DNA of 64,000 bases from Streptomyces aureocirculatus (GTDB taxonomy: Bacteria > Actinomycetota > Actinomycetes > Streptomycetales > Streptomycetaceae). Below the pieces are notes generated by a model. It saw only the letters and a program-made list of their open reading frames with translations, searched no databases and was not told the origin of the DNA. The position numbers were made by a program, and so were the translations under genes. Positions 15,744-24,682 of this stretch are shown here, one piece after another. The DNA lies in contig NZ_JOAP01000008.1 in the NCBI RefSeq assembly GCF_000720475.1, positions 124,001 through 188,000 of the forward strand. The letters run 5' to 3'. The number at the start of each line of letters is the position of its first letter. Position 1 is the stretch's first letter.

Positions 15744-16961
15744 TCAGGCGTTGGCGCCGGAGTGGGCGTTGGCGCCCGAGTGAGTATGGCGGCCCTCGGG
15801 GTTGGGGCCGTGCCAGTCGAGGCACATGAGGGTGGCGTCGTCTGCCATTCGGCCTTCGCAGGCGTCGGCGATGGCGGCGGTCAGGGTGCGGACGACTTCC
15901 CGGGGGTGCTCCTTGACGGTGTCGCGGATCAGGGCGTGCAGGTCGACGTGCTGGGCCTGGCGTTCCTGTATGCCGTCGGTGTAGAGGAAGAGGCGGTCGC
16001 CGGGGCGCAGGTCGACGTCCTCGACACGGTGGGGGGCGGGCGCGGGAACGCCGAAGGGCAGGTTCGGCTTCAGGGGTATCTCGTCGACGGCGCCCGCGCG
16101 CAGGCGCAGGGGTCTGGGGTGGCCGGCGTTGACGAGTTGCGCGCTGCTGCCGTCCAGGGAGATGCGCAGCAACTGGCCCGTGGCGTGGGTGCCACGGCCG
16201 TGGTCGATGAGGGCCTGGTGGGTCAGGCGGGCCTGCTCGGCCAGGTCGCGCCCGGTGCGGCGGGCGCCCCGGGAGGCGTTGACCAGGAGCGTGGCCATGA
16301 GGGCCGCGTCCACGTCGTGGCCCATGGCGTCGGTGATGGACAGGTGCAGGGTGTCGTGGTCGAGGGCGTAGTCGTACGTGTCGCCCGCGATGTCGTTGGC
16401 GGGCAGCAGCGCCGCGGCCAGGGTGAATTCGGCCGCCTCGCAGGAGGGCGCCGACGGGAGGAGCTGCCGCTGGATCTCCGCGGCCAGGCTCACCGGGATG
16501 GTGCGCTGGCCCCAGAAGTAGAGGTCGGTGAAGCGGCGGTCGGTGACCACGATGTACGCCAGGGCGTGCGCGGTCTCCGCCACCTGCTCCAGGACGTCCC
16601 GCGTGATGTGGGGGAGGTACAGCTCCAGGACCCCGATGGTGTCGCCCCGGTTGGTGACCGGCGCTATCACGTGGTGGCCGCGTGGACCGTCGGGGCGGTG
16701 GACCAGCCGCTGCGCGCGCAGGACCTCGTCGTAGTCACTGCCGGCAAGCGGGAGCTGTTCAGCGTGACCGTTTCGTGCCACTTCGCCCTCTTCGCTGACC
16801 CGCACCATCTGCCTGCCGACGATGTCGACGAACAGGAACGAGACGTACCGCGCGTCGAATCGGTCACGCAAGTTGCGCGCCACCACGTCGAGGGAGGCCC
16901 CCGGTGCGGCATTCTCCGCCGCAGCGAGTATCGCGGCCAGCTTGATCCGGTCCTGTGCCAT
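15744..16961 (-). CDS. GAF-PP2C (SpoIIE-type) serine phosphatase
   Basis: 405 residues from ATG 16961, with GGGAGG 5 bases upstream. Residues 1-150 resemble a GAF sensor (FLFVDIVGRQMVRV, HVIAPVTNRGDTIGVLELYL). From about 170 the PP2C/SpoIIE phosphatase follows: EIQRQLLPSAP entry motif, GDTYDY with the metal Asp, DAMGHDVDAALMATLL, NAGHPRPLRLR, FLYTDGIQER and ADDATLMCLD. Such phosphatases dephosphorylate anti-sigma-factor antagonists. The C-terminus ends in a duplicated HSGANA. First chromosomal gene right of the island; transcribed toward the tRNA fragment. Confidence 0.9.
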   Translation of the reverse strand: MAQDRIKLAAILAAAENAAPGASLDVVARNLRDRFDARYVSFLFVDIVGRQMVRVSEEGEVARNGHAEQLPLAGSDYDEVLRAQRLVHRPDGPRGHHVIAPVTNRGDTIGVLELYLPHITRDVLEQVAETAHALAYIVVTDRRFTDLYFWGQRTIPVSLAAEIQRQLLPSAPSCEAAEFTLAAALLPANDIAGDTYDYALDHDTLHLSITDAMGHDVDAALMATLLVNASRGARRTGRDLAEQARLTHQALIDHGRGTHATGQLLRISLDGSSAQLVNAGHPRPLRLRAGAVDEIPLKPNLPFGVPAPAPHRVEDVDLRPGDRLFLYTDGIQERQAQHVDLHALIRDTVKEHPREVVRTLTAAIADACEGRMADDATLMCLDWHGPNPEGRHTHSGANAHSGANA

Positions 16962-17641
16962 GTGCGCCTCCCTCAGTCTCGCGATCTCCTTCCCGCAGTT
17001 CTCACTCTCATCACGCTGTGCTGGTCGTGCAGGCGTGGACGGCTCGTGAGCAGGCACGGACGGCTCACGGACGCGCTTTCCGTACGGAGGCGTGTTCTGG
17101 TTCCGTATTGGCGTGCCATACGCGGAGGCGGCATCGATGACGCGGCCGGGGCGCGCGGCCGGGGCGCCGGCAGTGGGCCTCGGGCGGGCCACGGCTCGGT
17201 CACGCACGCACTGAGCGGCATGCGGTCACCGTCCCCTCGGACGGTCACCGCATGCCGCTCTGGATGCCCTGCGCGTACCGCGTCGTACCGGCACCGGTCC
17301 CTCCCCTCGTGGGGACCGGTACCCATCGGCGCGGACGGCGTCGGCCCGCGTCGTGTCAGGACGCGGAGCGGAGCGAGTCAGGGTCAGGGTCTGAGGCCCT
17401 CGCCACCACTTCGTGCCTCCGGCGGAAACCAGCCAGGAAGTCGCAGCGCCATGAGTCGCCTCTCCGGGCGCCGAGCCGATGGCCTGCCCTGACGCCGCGT
17501 GGTGGGTTCGCTACTGCCGTGATCCTGCCAGTTCCCGGCTCCCGTGAGGAGCTTCCGGTGTCGTCCGGACGCCGTAGCCGCAGGTCAGCCGTATAAAGTG
17601 AGTTTTCCGGTCCGGATGTCCAGGTGCGGCGGAAGTAAGGG
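16962..17641. other. Divergent intergenic region with long inverted repeat
   Basis: 680 bases between the PP2C gene and the WD40 gene. No frame on either strand has protein character. It contains a 22-bp inverted repeat with one mismatch at 17213-17260 (see separate entry) and a TATAAA at about 17593 that could serve as -10 for the WD40 gene. Confidence 0.45.
17213..17260. repeat. Long hairpin-forming inverted repeat
   Basis: Left arm 17213-17234 (GAGCGGCATGCGG and on), loop CCTC, right arm 17239-17260; 21 of 22 positions pair, the exception being one C opposite C. There is no T-run, so it may be a bidirectional terminator-like structure or an operator; it lies in a divergent region where no transcript obviously ends. 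Confidence 0.6.
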
Positions 17642-20600
17642 GTGGAGGCCTTGAGTTCCGACTCGGGGGCACGCACGGCCTTCGCGGAACGTCTCGCGCT
17701 GCTGTACCAGGAGGCCGGTAACCCGCCCCTCAAGCGCGTGGCCGAAGCGGTCGTGCAGTTGCAGCGCGTCGATGAGCGCGGGCGGCCCGTGCGGGTCTCC
17801 GCGCAGCGGATCAGCGACTGGCGGCGCGCCAAGAACGTGCCCGCCCAGTTCGCCGCGCTCGCCGCCGTGCTGCACGTCCTCATCCCCGAAGCCAGGCGCA
17901 AGCGGCCCGCCCCGGTGTCCACTGGTCTTTACGACCTCGCCCAGTGGCAGAAGCTGTGGGAGCGTGCCGTCTCCGATCAGGGCGGCGGTGACACCGCTGT
18001 CGCCGCCCCCAGCGTGTGCCCCTACCGCGGGCTCGCCTCCTACCGGCTCCAGGACGCCCAGTGGTTCTTCGGACGCGACCGGAGCACGGACGCCCTCGTC
18101 GCGCAGCTCCGTGCGGCGGAGAGGACGGGCGGTCTCGTCGTGCTCGTCGGCGCCTCGGGGGCGGGGAAGTCGTCCCTCCTCAGCGCCGGTCTCGTGCCCG
18201 CCCTGCGGAACGGCGCGCTTGGCACCCCCGGCGTCCCCAGCGCTCACAGCGCCCCCAGCGCTCCCGACACCCTCAACAATGAGGCCATTTCGGGCGGGGA
18301 CGGTTCGGGTGCAGGCGGGGACGGTTCGGGCGGAGGCGGGGACGGTTCGGGCGCAGGCAGGGACGGTTCGGGGGCAGGCGGCCCCGGCCGTGCCGTACTA
18401 CAGCTCGTGCCAGGAAGCACCCCCCTCGCCGAGCTGACCAGCCGGATACCCGAGCTCACCCCTCTCGCCCCATTCACCCCACTCACCCCGCACGCCGCCC
18501 CCGCCCCGGAGGCAGGACCCGGCGGGGCGGCCCCCGGCACCCCCGAGCACCTGCGCGCCGTACGCGAGTCCATCACCGCCTGGGCGGAGCGCGAGGCGTC
18601 GTCCCCCGACGCCAAGCCGGTCATCATCGTCGACCAGTTCGAGGAGGCGTTCACCCTCTGCTCCGACGAAGCCGACCGGCGCGCCTTCGTCCAGCTCCTG
18701 CACGCCGCGGCCACCACCACCGAATCCGGCGGCCACGCCCCCGCCCTCGTCGTCCTCGGGATACGCGCCGACTTCTACGAGGAGTGCCTCCGGTACCCCG
18801 AACTGGCCGACGCGCTCCAGCACCGGCACATGGTGCTCGGGCCGCTGACCACCACGGAACTGCGCAACGCGGTGACCGGTCCCGCCAAGGCCGTGGGGCT
18901 CGACCTCGAACCGGGCCTCGCGGAGCTGATCGTCAGGGAAGTGGGCACCGACGGGCCCCGGGGGGCGCACGACGCTGGGGTGCTGCCCCTGCTCTCGCAC
19001 GCTCTGCTCGCCACCTGGCAGCGGCGGAAGGCGGGACGGCTCACCCTGGCGGGCTACCGGGCGGCGGGCGGGATCCAGGGGGCGGTCGCGGCCACCGCCG
19101 AGCGGGCCTGGTGCGGGCTCGACCCGGCGGCGCGCACGGCGGCGCGGGCGCTGCTACTGCGCCTGGTCAGGCTGGGCGAGGACACCCAGGCCACCCGCAG
19201 GCGGGGGGCCCGGCGCCAGTTGGCCGACGAGTCGACGGACCCCGACAAGACGGAGGAGTCGCTGGAAGCGCTGGTGCGCGCCCGGCTCGTCACGCTCGAC
19301 GCGGACACCGTGGAGATCACGCACGAGGCGCTCCTGCACGCCTGGCCGCGGCTGCGCGGCTGGATCGACGAGGACCGCAACGACAACCTCCTGCGCCAGC
19401 GTCTGGAGGAGGACGGCAGGGCCTGGGAGGACTCCGGGCGCGACGCCGCTCTGCTCTACCGGGGTTCCCGTCTTGAACAGGCGCGCACCTGGGCGGAGTC
19501 CGCCGACGTCACCTTCCTGACCCGGGGCGCGGCGGAATTCCTCGCGGCGTCGGCCGGGCTTCGCAGGCGCATGCGCTGGATCAGCCGGGGCGCGGGGGCG
19601 GTCCTGGTGGCCTTGGCGATGGTGGCCGTGGTGTCGGCGGTCGTCGCGTCGCAGCAGCGCAACGACGCGGTGTCCGAGCGCAACGACGCGGTGTTCGCGC
19701 AGGTCGCCACCGAGGCCGACCGCGCCCAGGACTCCGACTCCTCGCTGTCCGCCCGGCTCGGCCTGGTGGCGCACCGGCTGCGGCCGCACGACGAGGGCAC
19801 GAAGAACCGCCTGATCTCCATCGTGCACGCGCCGCTGGCCACGCCCCTGCTCGGCCACACCGGCGCCGTCTACCTCACCTCGTTCAGCCCGGACGGGCGG
19901 CTCCTCGCCACCGCGAGCTACGACCGGACCGTACGCCTGTGGGACGTGTCGGACCCGACCCGGCCCAAGCGCCTGGGCAAGCCCCTCACCGGCCACGGAA
20001 GCTGGGTGAGCACCGCGGTCTTCAGCCCGGACGGCAACACCCTCGCCAGCGCGTCGGACGACGGCACGATCAGGATGTGGGACGTACGCGACCCCCGGCA
20101 CCCCCGCCCGCTCGGGAAGCCGGTGCCCGGCCGCGGCGGCACCATCTATCTGCTCGCCTTCAGCCCGGACGGGCGCACTCTCGCCTCCGCCCACGACGAC
20201 CACGAGGTCCGGGTGTGGAACGTGGTGGACCCGGCAGGCCCGAAGCCGCTCGCGACGCTGAGCGGACACACCGCCGCCGCGCGCTCCCTGGCGTTCAGCC
20301 CCGACGGCCGGACGCTGGCCACGGGGGGCGACGACGGCACGATCAGGATGTGGCGGACGGACGGCTCAGGTCAGACCGGTCCACGTCAGGCCCGTGCACG
20401 CAAGCCCGGCGCACCCCAGCCCGCCCCGCGCCGCCCCATCCCCCTCGGCACAGTCCTCACCGGCCACACCGGCACAGTGCACTCCGTCGCGTTCAGCCCC
20501 GACGGCCGCACCCTCGCGAGCGGTGGCGTGGACCACACCATCCGGCTCTGGAACGTCGCGGAGCCGCGCCGCGCGAAGGCCCTCGGCGCGCCGCTCACCG

Positions 20601-21874
20601 GGCACACCGGACCCCTGTGGTCGGTGGCGTTCAACCCCGAGGGCGACATGCTCGCGGCCGGGAGCGCGGACAGCACCGCGAGCCTGTGGAACGTCAGCGA
20701 CCCGGCGCACCCCTCCCAGGTCGGCGAGCCGCTCGCGGGCGGTCGCGGCGAGATGTACGCCATCGGCTTCAGCCCCGACGGGCGGACCCTCGCCACCGGG
20801 AACGGCGACAACAAGGTCCGCCTGTGGTCGCTCCCCGAAGGGGACATGATCGGCACCGACGGCGCCTTCCGGCCCGACGGCAAGGTGCTCGCCACGGCCG
20901 CGCGCGACCACCGGATCCGGCTGTGGAACGTGCAGCGCCCCAACCGCCCGGTGGCGCTCGGCACACCGTTCCGGCCGGGCGAAGGTGACGTGCGGACGCT
21001 GCTGTTCTCCCCCGACGGGCGCACGCTGGCGGTGCTGATCGGCAACCGGGCGGTGCAGCTCTGGAACGTCTCCGACCCGGCACGCCCCGTCGCCTACGGG
21101 CCGCCGGTGCAACTGCGGACGCGGTTCGCGGCGGCGCTCGCCTTCAGCCCGGACGGGCGCACCCTCGCGACTCCCTACGACGACCGCACCATTCAACTGT
21201 GGAACGTCCGGGACCCCGCCCGCCCCCGTCGGCTCGGCGCGCCCCTCACCGGTCACAAGGGGTACGTCAACTCCTTCGCGTTCGGCTCCGACGGGCGCAC
21301 GCTGGCCAGTGGCAGCGCGGACGGCACCGTACGGCTGTGGAACGTGCAGGACCCGAGCCGGGCGGGCAGGCTCGGCAAGCCGCTCAGCGGTCACCTCGGT
21401 CCCATCAACACGCTCACGTACGGCCCCGACGGCCGCACCCTGGCCACGGGCAGCGACGACGGCACGGTCCGGCTCTGGGACCTGTCCGACCCTCTCGCTG
21501 CGGACCGTCTGGTCGCGTCCCTGAAGGGGCACACCGACGCGATCGTGTCGCTGACGTTCAGCGAGGACGGGCGCACCCTGGCGAGCGGCAGCAACGACAA
21601 CACCGTCCGGCTCTGGGACGTCGCCCACCCCGCGAAGGCCTCCCCCATCGGCCAGTCGATGAGCCCCAACGCGAAGACCGGCAGTTTCCTGTCGTTCAAT
21701 CCGCAAAGTCACATGCTCGGAGTGTCCAGCGGCAGCGATACCGTCCGGCTCTGGAACTTGAACACCGAAGCAGCGATCCGCCGCATTTGCTCGACGACCC
21801 GTGGCGTTCTGACACGAGCGGAATGGCGGGAATACCTGCCCCGTCTCTCGTACGCGCCGCCGTGCGCCGAATGA
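17642..21874 (+). CDS. HTH-nSTAND ATPase-TM-WD40 repeat protein
   Basis: 1410 residues from GTG 17642. N-terminal HTH-like part (about 10-90, SAQRISDWRRAKNVP). nSTAND1-type NTPase from about 125: CPYRGLASY, WFFGRD, Walker A GASGAGKSS (170-178), Walker B VIIVDQFEEAF (about 325-335), then helical segments. One transmembrane helix near 655-672 (VLVALAMVAVVSAVV). From about 735 fourteen WD40 repeats (FSPDGRTLAS and LWNV type), enough for two seven-bladed propellers. STAND proteins are signal-activated ATPase switches; the propellers would bind ligand outside or partner proteins. A Gly/Asp-rich repeat interrupts the NTPase domain. Confidence 0.92.
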   Translation: MEALSSDSGARTAFAERLALLYQEAGNPPLKRVAEAVVQLQRVDERGRPVRVSAQRISDWRRAKNVPAQFAALAAVLHVLIPEARRKRPAPVSTGLYDLAQWQKLWERAVSDQGGGDTAVAAPSVCPYRGLASYRLQDAQWFFGRDRSTDALVAQLRAAERTGGLVVLVGASGAGKSSLLSAGLVPALRNGALGTPGVPSAHSAPSAPDTLNNEAISGGDGSGAGGDGSGGGGDGSGAGRDGSGAGGPGRAVLQLVPGSTPLAELTSRIPELTPLAPFTPLTPHAAPAPEAGPGGAAPGTPEHLRAVRESITAWAEREASSPDAKPVIIVDQFEEAFTLCSDEADRRAFVQLLHAAATTTESGGHAPALVVLGIRADFYEECLRYPELADALQHRHMVLGPLTTTELRNAVTGPAKAVGLDLEPGLAELIVREVGTDGPRGAHDAGVLPLLSHALLATWQRRKAGRLTLAGYRAAGGIQGAVAATAERAWCGLDPAARTAARALLLRLVRLGEDTQATRRRGARRQLADESTDPDKTEESLEALVRARLVTLDADTVEITHEALLHAWPRLRGWIDEDRNDNLLRQRLEEDGRAWEDSGRDAALLYRGSRLEQARTWAESADVTFLTRGAAEFLAASAGLRRRMRWISRGAGAVLVALAMVAVVSAVVASQQRNDAVSERNDAVFAQVATEADRAQDSDSSLSARLGLVAHRLRPHDEGTKNRLISIVHAPLATPLLGHTGAVYLTSFSPDGRLLATASYDRTVRLWDVSDPTRPKRLGKPLTGHGSWVSTAVFSPDGNTLASASDDGTIRMWDVRDPRHPRPLGKPVPGRGGTIYLLAFSPDGRTLASAHDDHEVRVWNVVDPAGPKPLATLSGHTAAARSLAFSPDGRTLATGGDDGTIRMWRTDGSGQTGPRQARARKPGAPQPAPRRPIPLGTVLTGHTGTVHSVAFSPDGRTLASGGVDHTIRLWNVAEPRRAKALGAPLTGHTGPLWSVAFNPEGDMLAAGSADSTASLWNVSDPAHPSQVGEPLAGGRGEMYAIGFSPDGRTLATGNGDNKVRLWSLPEGDMIGTDGAFRPDGKVLATAARDHRIRLWNVQRPNRPVALGTPFRPGEGDVRTLLFSPDGRTLAVLIGNRAVQLWNVSDPARPVAYGPPVQLRTRFAAALAFSPDGRTLATPYDDRTIQLWNVRDPARPRRLGAPLTGHKGYVNSFAFGSDGRTLASGSADGTVRLWNVQDPSRAGRLGKPLSGHLGPINTLTYGPDGRTLATGSDDGTVRLWDLSDPLAADRLVASLKGHTDAIVSLTFSEDGRTLASGSNDNTVRLWDVAHPAKASPIGQSMSPNAKTGSFLSFNPQSHMLGVSSGSDTVRLWNLNTEAAIRRICSTTRGVLTRAEWREYLPRLSYAPPCAE
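18293..18376 (+). repeat. Four tandem 21-bp repeats inside the nSTAND domain
   Basis: Four 21-bp units beginning GGCGGGGACGGTTCGGG, in frame, encoding a (G-G-D-G-S-G-A)-type heptapeptide four times. They sit between the Walker A and Walker B regions, so they form a flexible insertion that can vary in length without frame loss. Confidence 0.9.
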
Positions 21875-21976
21875 CGTCCCCGCACCCCGCTCACGCTGCG
21901 TGATCCCGGTCACAACTCGCCAACTCCGGGAAGTTGACTCCCCTAGCGCGAGCAGGCTTGTTACGGTTAGGTACAG

Positions 21977-22020
21977 CCCGATCGCTGGTGCATCCCCCGT
22001 CGCCAGCGATCGGGTTCTTG
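21977..22020 (+). ncRNA. Hairpin with C-rich loop: terminator or 6C-like small RNA
   Basis: 12-bp perfect stem CCCGATCGCTGG (21977-21988) with CCAGCGATCGGG (22003-22014), a 14-base loop holding ATCCCCCG, then TTCTTGTC. It terminates something. A TTGACT about 40 bases upstream could start a transcript of about 60 nt ending here; a short RNA with a C-rich loop recalls the actinobacterial 6C RNA, but only one such hairpin is present, so the simpler reading is the terminator of the WD40 gene. Confidence 0.4.
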
Positions 22021-22048
22021 TCTGCTCACGCCGTCCGGCTGTCAGCAC

Positions 22049-22067
22049 CATTGCACTCCTTGCAATG
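22049..22067. promoter_or_regulatory. Inverted repeat, possible operator
   Basis: CATTGCA, five-base spacer CTCCT, TGCAATG. A perfect 7-bp inverted repeat about 150 bases upstream of the UTRA gene; size and spacing suit a dimeric regulator. Nothing ties it to a particular protein. Confidence 0.4.
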
Positions 22068-22219
22068 AACCATTTCGCAGTGCATTTTTTCCGCCGCCGC
22101 ACCCGGCCGCCCACCTGCCGAAAAAGACCGTTTCCACCTACATGGAACCTTCCGCGGGCGATATCCGCGACCCGCGTCGTAGGGTGAAAGCCGTCGAACG
22201 ACCGGACGGGTGAGCACCG

Positions 22220-22840
22220 ATGGCAGAGGCGTACGAGCGGACCGCGGACCGGCCCGGGGACAGGGCGCGTGCCGTCCGGTCGAACCTGCGCCACCAGTGG
22301 GAGAAGGACCGTGCCCGCGCCCCCCGCGAGGAGCGCGCGGAGACGGGGGCCACCGAGCGCGACACCGGCCTGGAGACGGACGACCTCGTCTTCCACGCCT
22401 CGTACCGCGAGACCAAGGCGGACAAGGACCTCGCCGCGGCCTTCGGCGTGGACGAGGGCACCGCGCTCCTGGAACGCTCCTACCGGACGCGGTACGCCGC
22501 CGAGACCGCGCCCCTGACCCTGGTCACCTCGTACCTCGTACGCGATGTCGTCGCCGCCAACCCCGACCTCCTGGACGACGCGAACGAGCCCTGGCCCGGC
22601 GGCACCCAGAACCAACTGCACACGCTCGGCATCGAGATCGACCGCTTCGAGGAGCACGTCACCGCCCGCCCGCCGACACCCGCGGAAGCGGCGGAGCTGG
22701 AACTCCCGCCCCGCACGCCGGTCCTCGTCCTGCGCAAGCTCGCGTACGACACCGCTGACCGCGTCGTCGAACTGTCCGACATCAAGCTGCCCGGCGACCG
22801 CATGGAGCTGGTGTTCACCACCCGCCTGGGCAGGTGGTGA
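22220..22840 (+). CDS. UTRA-domain protein, GntR-family regulator lacking its wHTH
   Basis: 206 residues from ATG 22220. Residues about 20-55 are the linker typical of actinobacterial GntR regulators (RHQWEKDRARAPREER, then ETGATERDTGL) and 55-200 a UTRA ligand-binding domain (DEGTALLERSYRTRY, LTLVTSYLVRDVV, VLVLRKLAYD). The usual 60-70-residue N-terminal winged helix is missing: only about 20 residues precede the linker, and the upstream sequence does not supply one. It may bind ligand and modulate another regulator, or be a decayed gene. Followed at once by a glycosyltransferase. Confidence 0.8.
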   Translation: MAEAYERTADRPGDRARAVRSNLRHQWEKDRARAPREERAETGATERDTGLETDDLVFHASYRETKADKDLAAAFGVDEGTALLERSYRTRYAAETAPLTLVTSYLVRDVVAANPDLLDDANEPWPGGTQNQLHTLGIEIDRFEEHVTARPPTPAEAAELELPPRTPVLVLRKLAYDTADRVVELSDIKLPGDRMELVFTTRLGRW

Positions 22841-22844
22841 GCGC

Positions 22845-23648
22845 GTGCGTGCCCCGCGCCGGCGGATCGTCGTCGTCACCGCCGTGCACGGCCCGTCCGC
22901 CCGCTTCCTGCCGGACGCGTACGCCTCGCTCCGCGAACAGGAACTCCCCGGGGGATGGGAGTGGCACTGGCTGATCCGGGAGGACGGCGAGGGCGACCAG
23001 GTCGCGCCCCTGGTGCCGGACGACGGGCGGGTGACCTTCCTCCAGGGGCGGGCGGGCGGCCCGGGCATGGCCCGCACCATGGCGCTCGCCCACGCCGACG
23101 GCGCGTACGTGAAGGTCCTCGACGCCGACGACCGGCTCACACCCGGCGCGCTCGCCCGCGACCTCGCGGCGCTCGAAGCCGACAGCGCCATCGGCTGGGC
23201 GACCTCGCGCGCCCTCGACCTGCTGCCCGACGGGACCACGGCGGGTTTCCCCGGCGACCCCGAGCACGGCCCGATCGAGCGCGGTGCCGTCCTCGACTCC
23301 TGGAAGGCGAACGGCTTCCGCGCCCCGGTCCACCCGGCGACGCTCTTCGTCCGCCGCGATCTCCTCGTGGGCCTCGGCGGCTGGATGGCGCTGCCCGCGT
23401 CGGAGGACACCGGACTGCTTCTCGCCCTCGGCTCGGTCGCCCGCGGTTGGTTCACGTCCGAGGCCGGGTTGCTCTACCGCAAGTGGGAAGGCCAGGTCAC
23501 GGGCCAGTCGGCGCACACCGACACCGTGGAGCGGAACGCCAGGATGGCGGTGGTGGAGGCGCGGGCGCGGGCGCTGTCGCACTTCGGGTGGCGCTATCCG
23601 GCGCCCGCCGCCTCGGCCGGTGAGCCGGTGGCTCCAGTGGGCCGGTAG
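22845..23648 (+). CDS. Family 2 glycosyltransferase
   Basis: 267 residues from GTG 22845, 4 bases after the UTRA stop with AGGTGG-type binding sequence upstream. GT-A fold: RRIVVVTAVHGPSARFLPDA at the N-terminus, WHWLIREDGEGD, GMARTMALAHADGAYVKVLD with the DADD metal-binding motif, later HPATLFVRRDLL and ASEDTGLLLAL. Soluble; transfers sugar from a nucleotide sugar, acceptor unknown. Convergent with the FkbM gene. Confidence 0.82.
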   Translation: MRAPRRRIVVVTAVHGPSARFLPDAYASLREQELPGGWEWHWLIREDGEGDQVAPLVPDDGRVTFLQGRAGGPGMARTMALAHADGAYVKVLDADDRLTPGALARDLAALEADSAIGWATSRALDLLPDGTTAGFPGDPEHGPIERGAVLDSWKANGFRAPVHPATLFVRRDLLVGLGGWMALPASEDTGLLLALGSVARGWFTSEAGLLYRKWEGQVTGQSAHTDTVERNARMAVVEARARALSHFGWRYPAPAASAGEPVAPVGR

Positions 23649-23696
23649 CTCCAGCGGGCCGGTGGCTCCAGTGGCACACCCGAGTACGCGGGCGAC

Positions 23697-24629
23697 TCAC
23701 CGGAGTACGTCGGCGTCCACGCGCGAGAAGATCAGGTCGCTCTCCTCGCGCACGGGCCCGCGCCACCGGACGGGCCCGCTCCCCCGATGCCGGACCGCTG
23801 CCGGATAGCTGCCCGGCGCGTAGTCGTTGACCAGGCGGTACGGGTGGAATCCGTGCGCGCGCAGCGTCGTCAGGAGTTCGTCGACCGAGTCGCCGAGCCG
23901 GGCCATCCGGTCGGGGGTGACCTCCACGGCGATCTCGGCGTCGGGGCGCAGTTGGCCGAGGATCGGGGCCAGGCCCCGCACGACGCTTCCCTCCGCGCCC
24001 TCGACGTCCACCTTGATCACCCTGGCGCGCGCGATCTCGTCCGGTTCCAGGAGCTCGGGCAGGGGCAGCGCCTCGGTCTCGAAGCGGGACGCCACCGGTC
24101 CTTCCCACGGGACGACGCTGTTGGCGCCCATGTTGTGGGCGCTGGCGAGGACGAAGGTGAGCTTCTTGCGGGTGTCGGAGACGGCGGCGTTCACCGCGCG
24201 GATGTTGTCGCAGCCGTTCAGGTCGCGGTGCTGGAGCACGCGCCGGTGGAATTCGGGCGAGGCCTCGATGGCGACCACCCGGCCATCGTCGCCCACCAGT
24301 CGGGCCCCGAGGACGCTCAGGTAACCGATGTTCGCGCCGACGTCCACGAACACGTCACCCGGGCGCAGGCGCCCCTGGAGCCAGCGCGTCATGTGCGGCT
24401 CCCAGACCCCGAACAGATAGATGTAGCGCTGGATGAGGTCCTGGGTGTCGACGGCGAACCGGGCCCCGAAGTGCGACTCGACCACCCGGCGGCGCGGGTG
24501 GTCCCGCAGCCAGGGGTTGAGTTGGCGGGTGACGAGCCCGGCCTTGCCGAAGGTGCCGGGAGCGTCACGCACGTACCGCCGTCCGAGAGTGGCAAGGCCC
24601 TCCCCGAGTTCCGCCACCGCGCTTCTCAT
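23697..24629 (-). CDS. FkbM-family methyltransferase
   Basis: 310 residues from ATG 24629 behind GGAGAGG. AdoMet-binding core: FVDVGANIGYLSVLGARLV, VVAIEASPEFHRRV, ALPLPELL, and the FkbM-typical VIKVDVEGAEGSVVRGL. FkbM enzymes O-methylate sugars or small molecules. It starts 53 bases after the amidohydrolase gene and is probably cotranscribed with it. Substrate unknown. Confidence 0.88.
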   Translation of the reverse strand: MRSAVAELGEGLATLGRRYVRDAPGTFGKAGLVTRQLNPWLRDHPRRRVVESHFGARFAVDTQDLIQRYIYLFGVWEPHMTRWLQGRLRPGDVFVDVGANIGYLSVLGARLVGDDGRVVAIEASPEFHRRVLQHRDLNGCDNIRAVNAAVSDTRKKLTFVLASAHNMGANSVVPWEGPVASRFETEALPLPELLEPDEIARARVIKVDVEGAEGSVVRGLAPILGQLRPDAEIAVEVTPDRMARLGDSVDELLTTLRAHGFHPYRLVNDYAPGSYPAAVRHRGSGPVRWRGPVREESDLIFSRVDADVLR

Positions 24630-24682
24630 CCGCACTCGCCTCTCCGCCCCGTTCCGCACGCGCCCGGACCCGGCGCCCGGCT

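Larger units (their letters stand above)
21875..22219. other. Intergenic region with hairpin and operator-like repeat
   Basis: 345 bases between the WD40 gene and the UTRA gene. Besides the C-rich-loop hairpin (21977-22020) and a 7-bp inverted repeat (22049-22067), a TTGACT box occurs at about 21934-21939. No protein-coding frame is convincing. Confidence 0.5.

Noticed and set aside
15402..17492. Open frame of 696 codons on the plus strand
   Set aside because: Crosses the tRNA fragment and terminator and lies antisense to the PP2C gene; no domain.
20366..23455. Open frame of 1029 codons on the minus strand
   Set aside because: Overlaps the WD40, UTRA and glycosyltransferase genes on the other strand, composition is Arg/Gly/Val shadow-like, and no domain is present.
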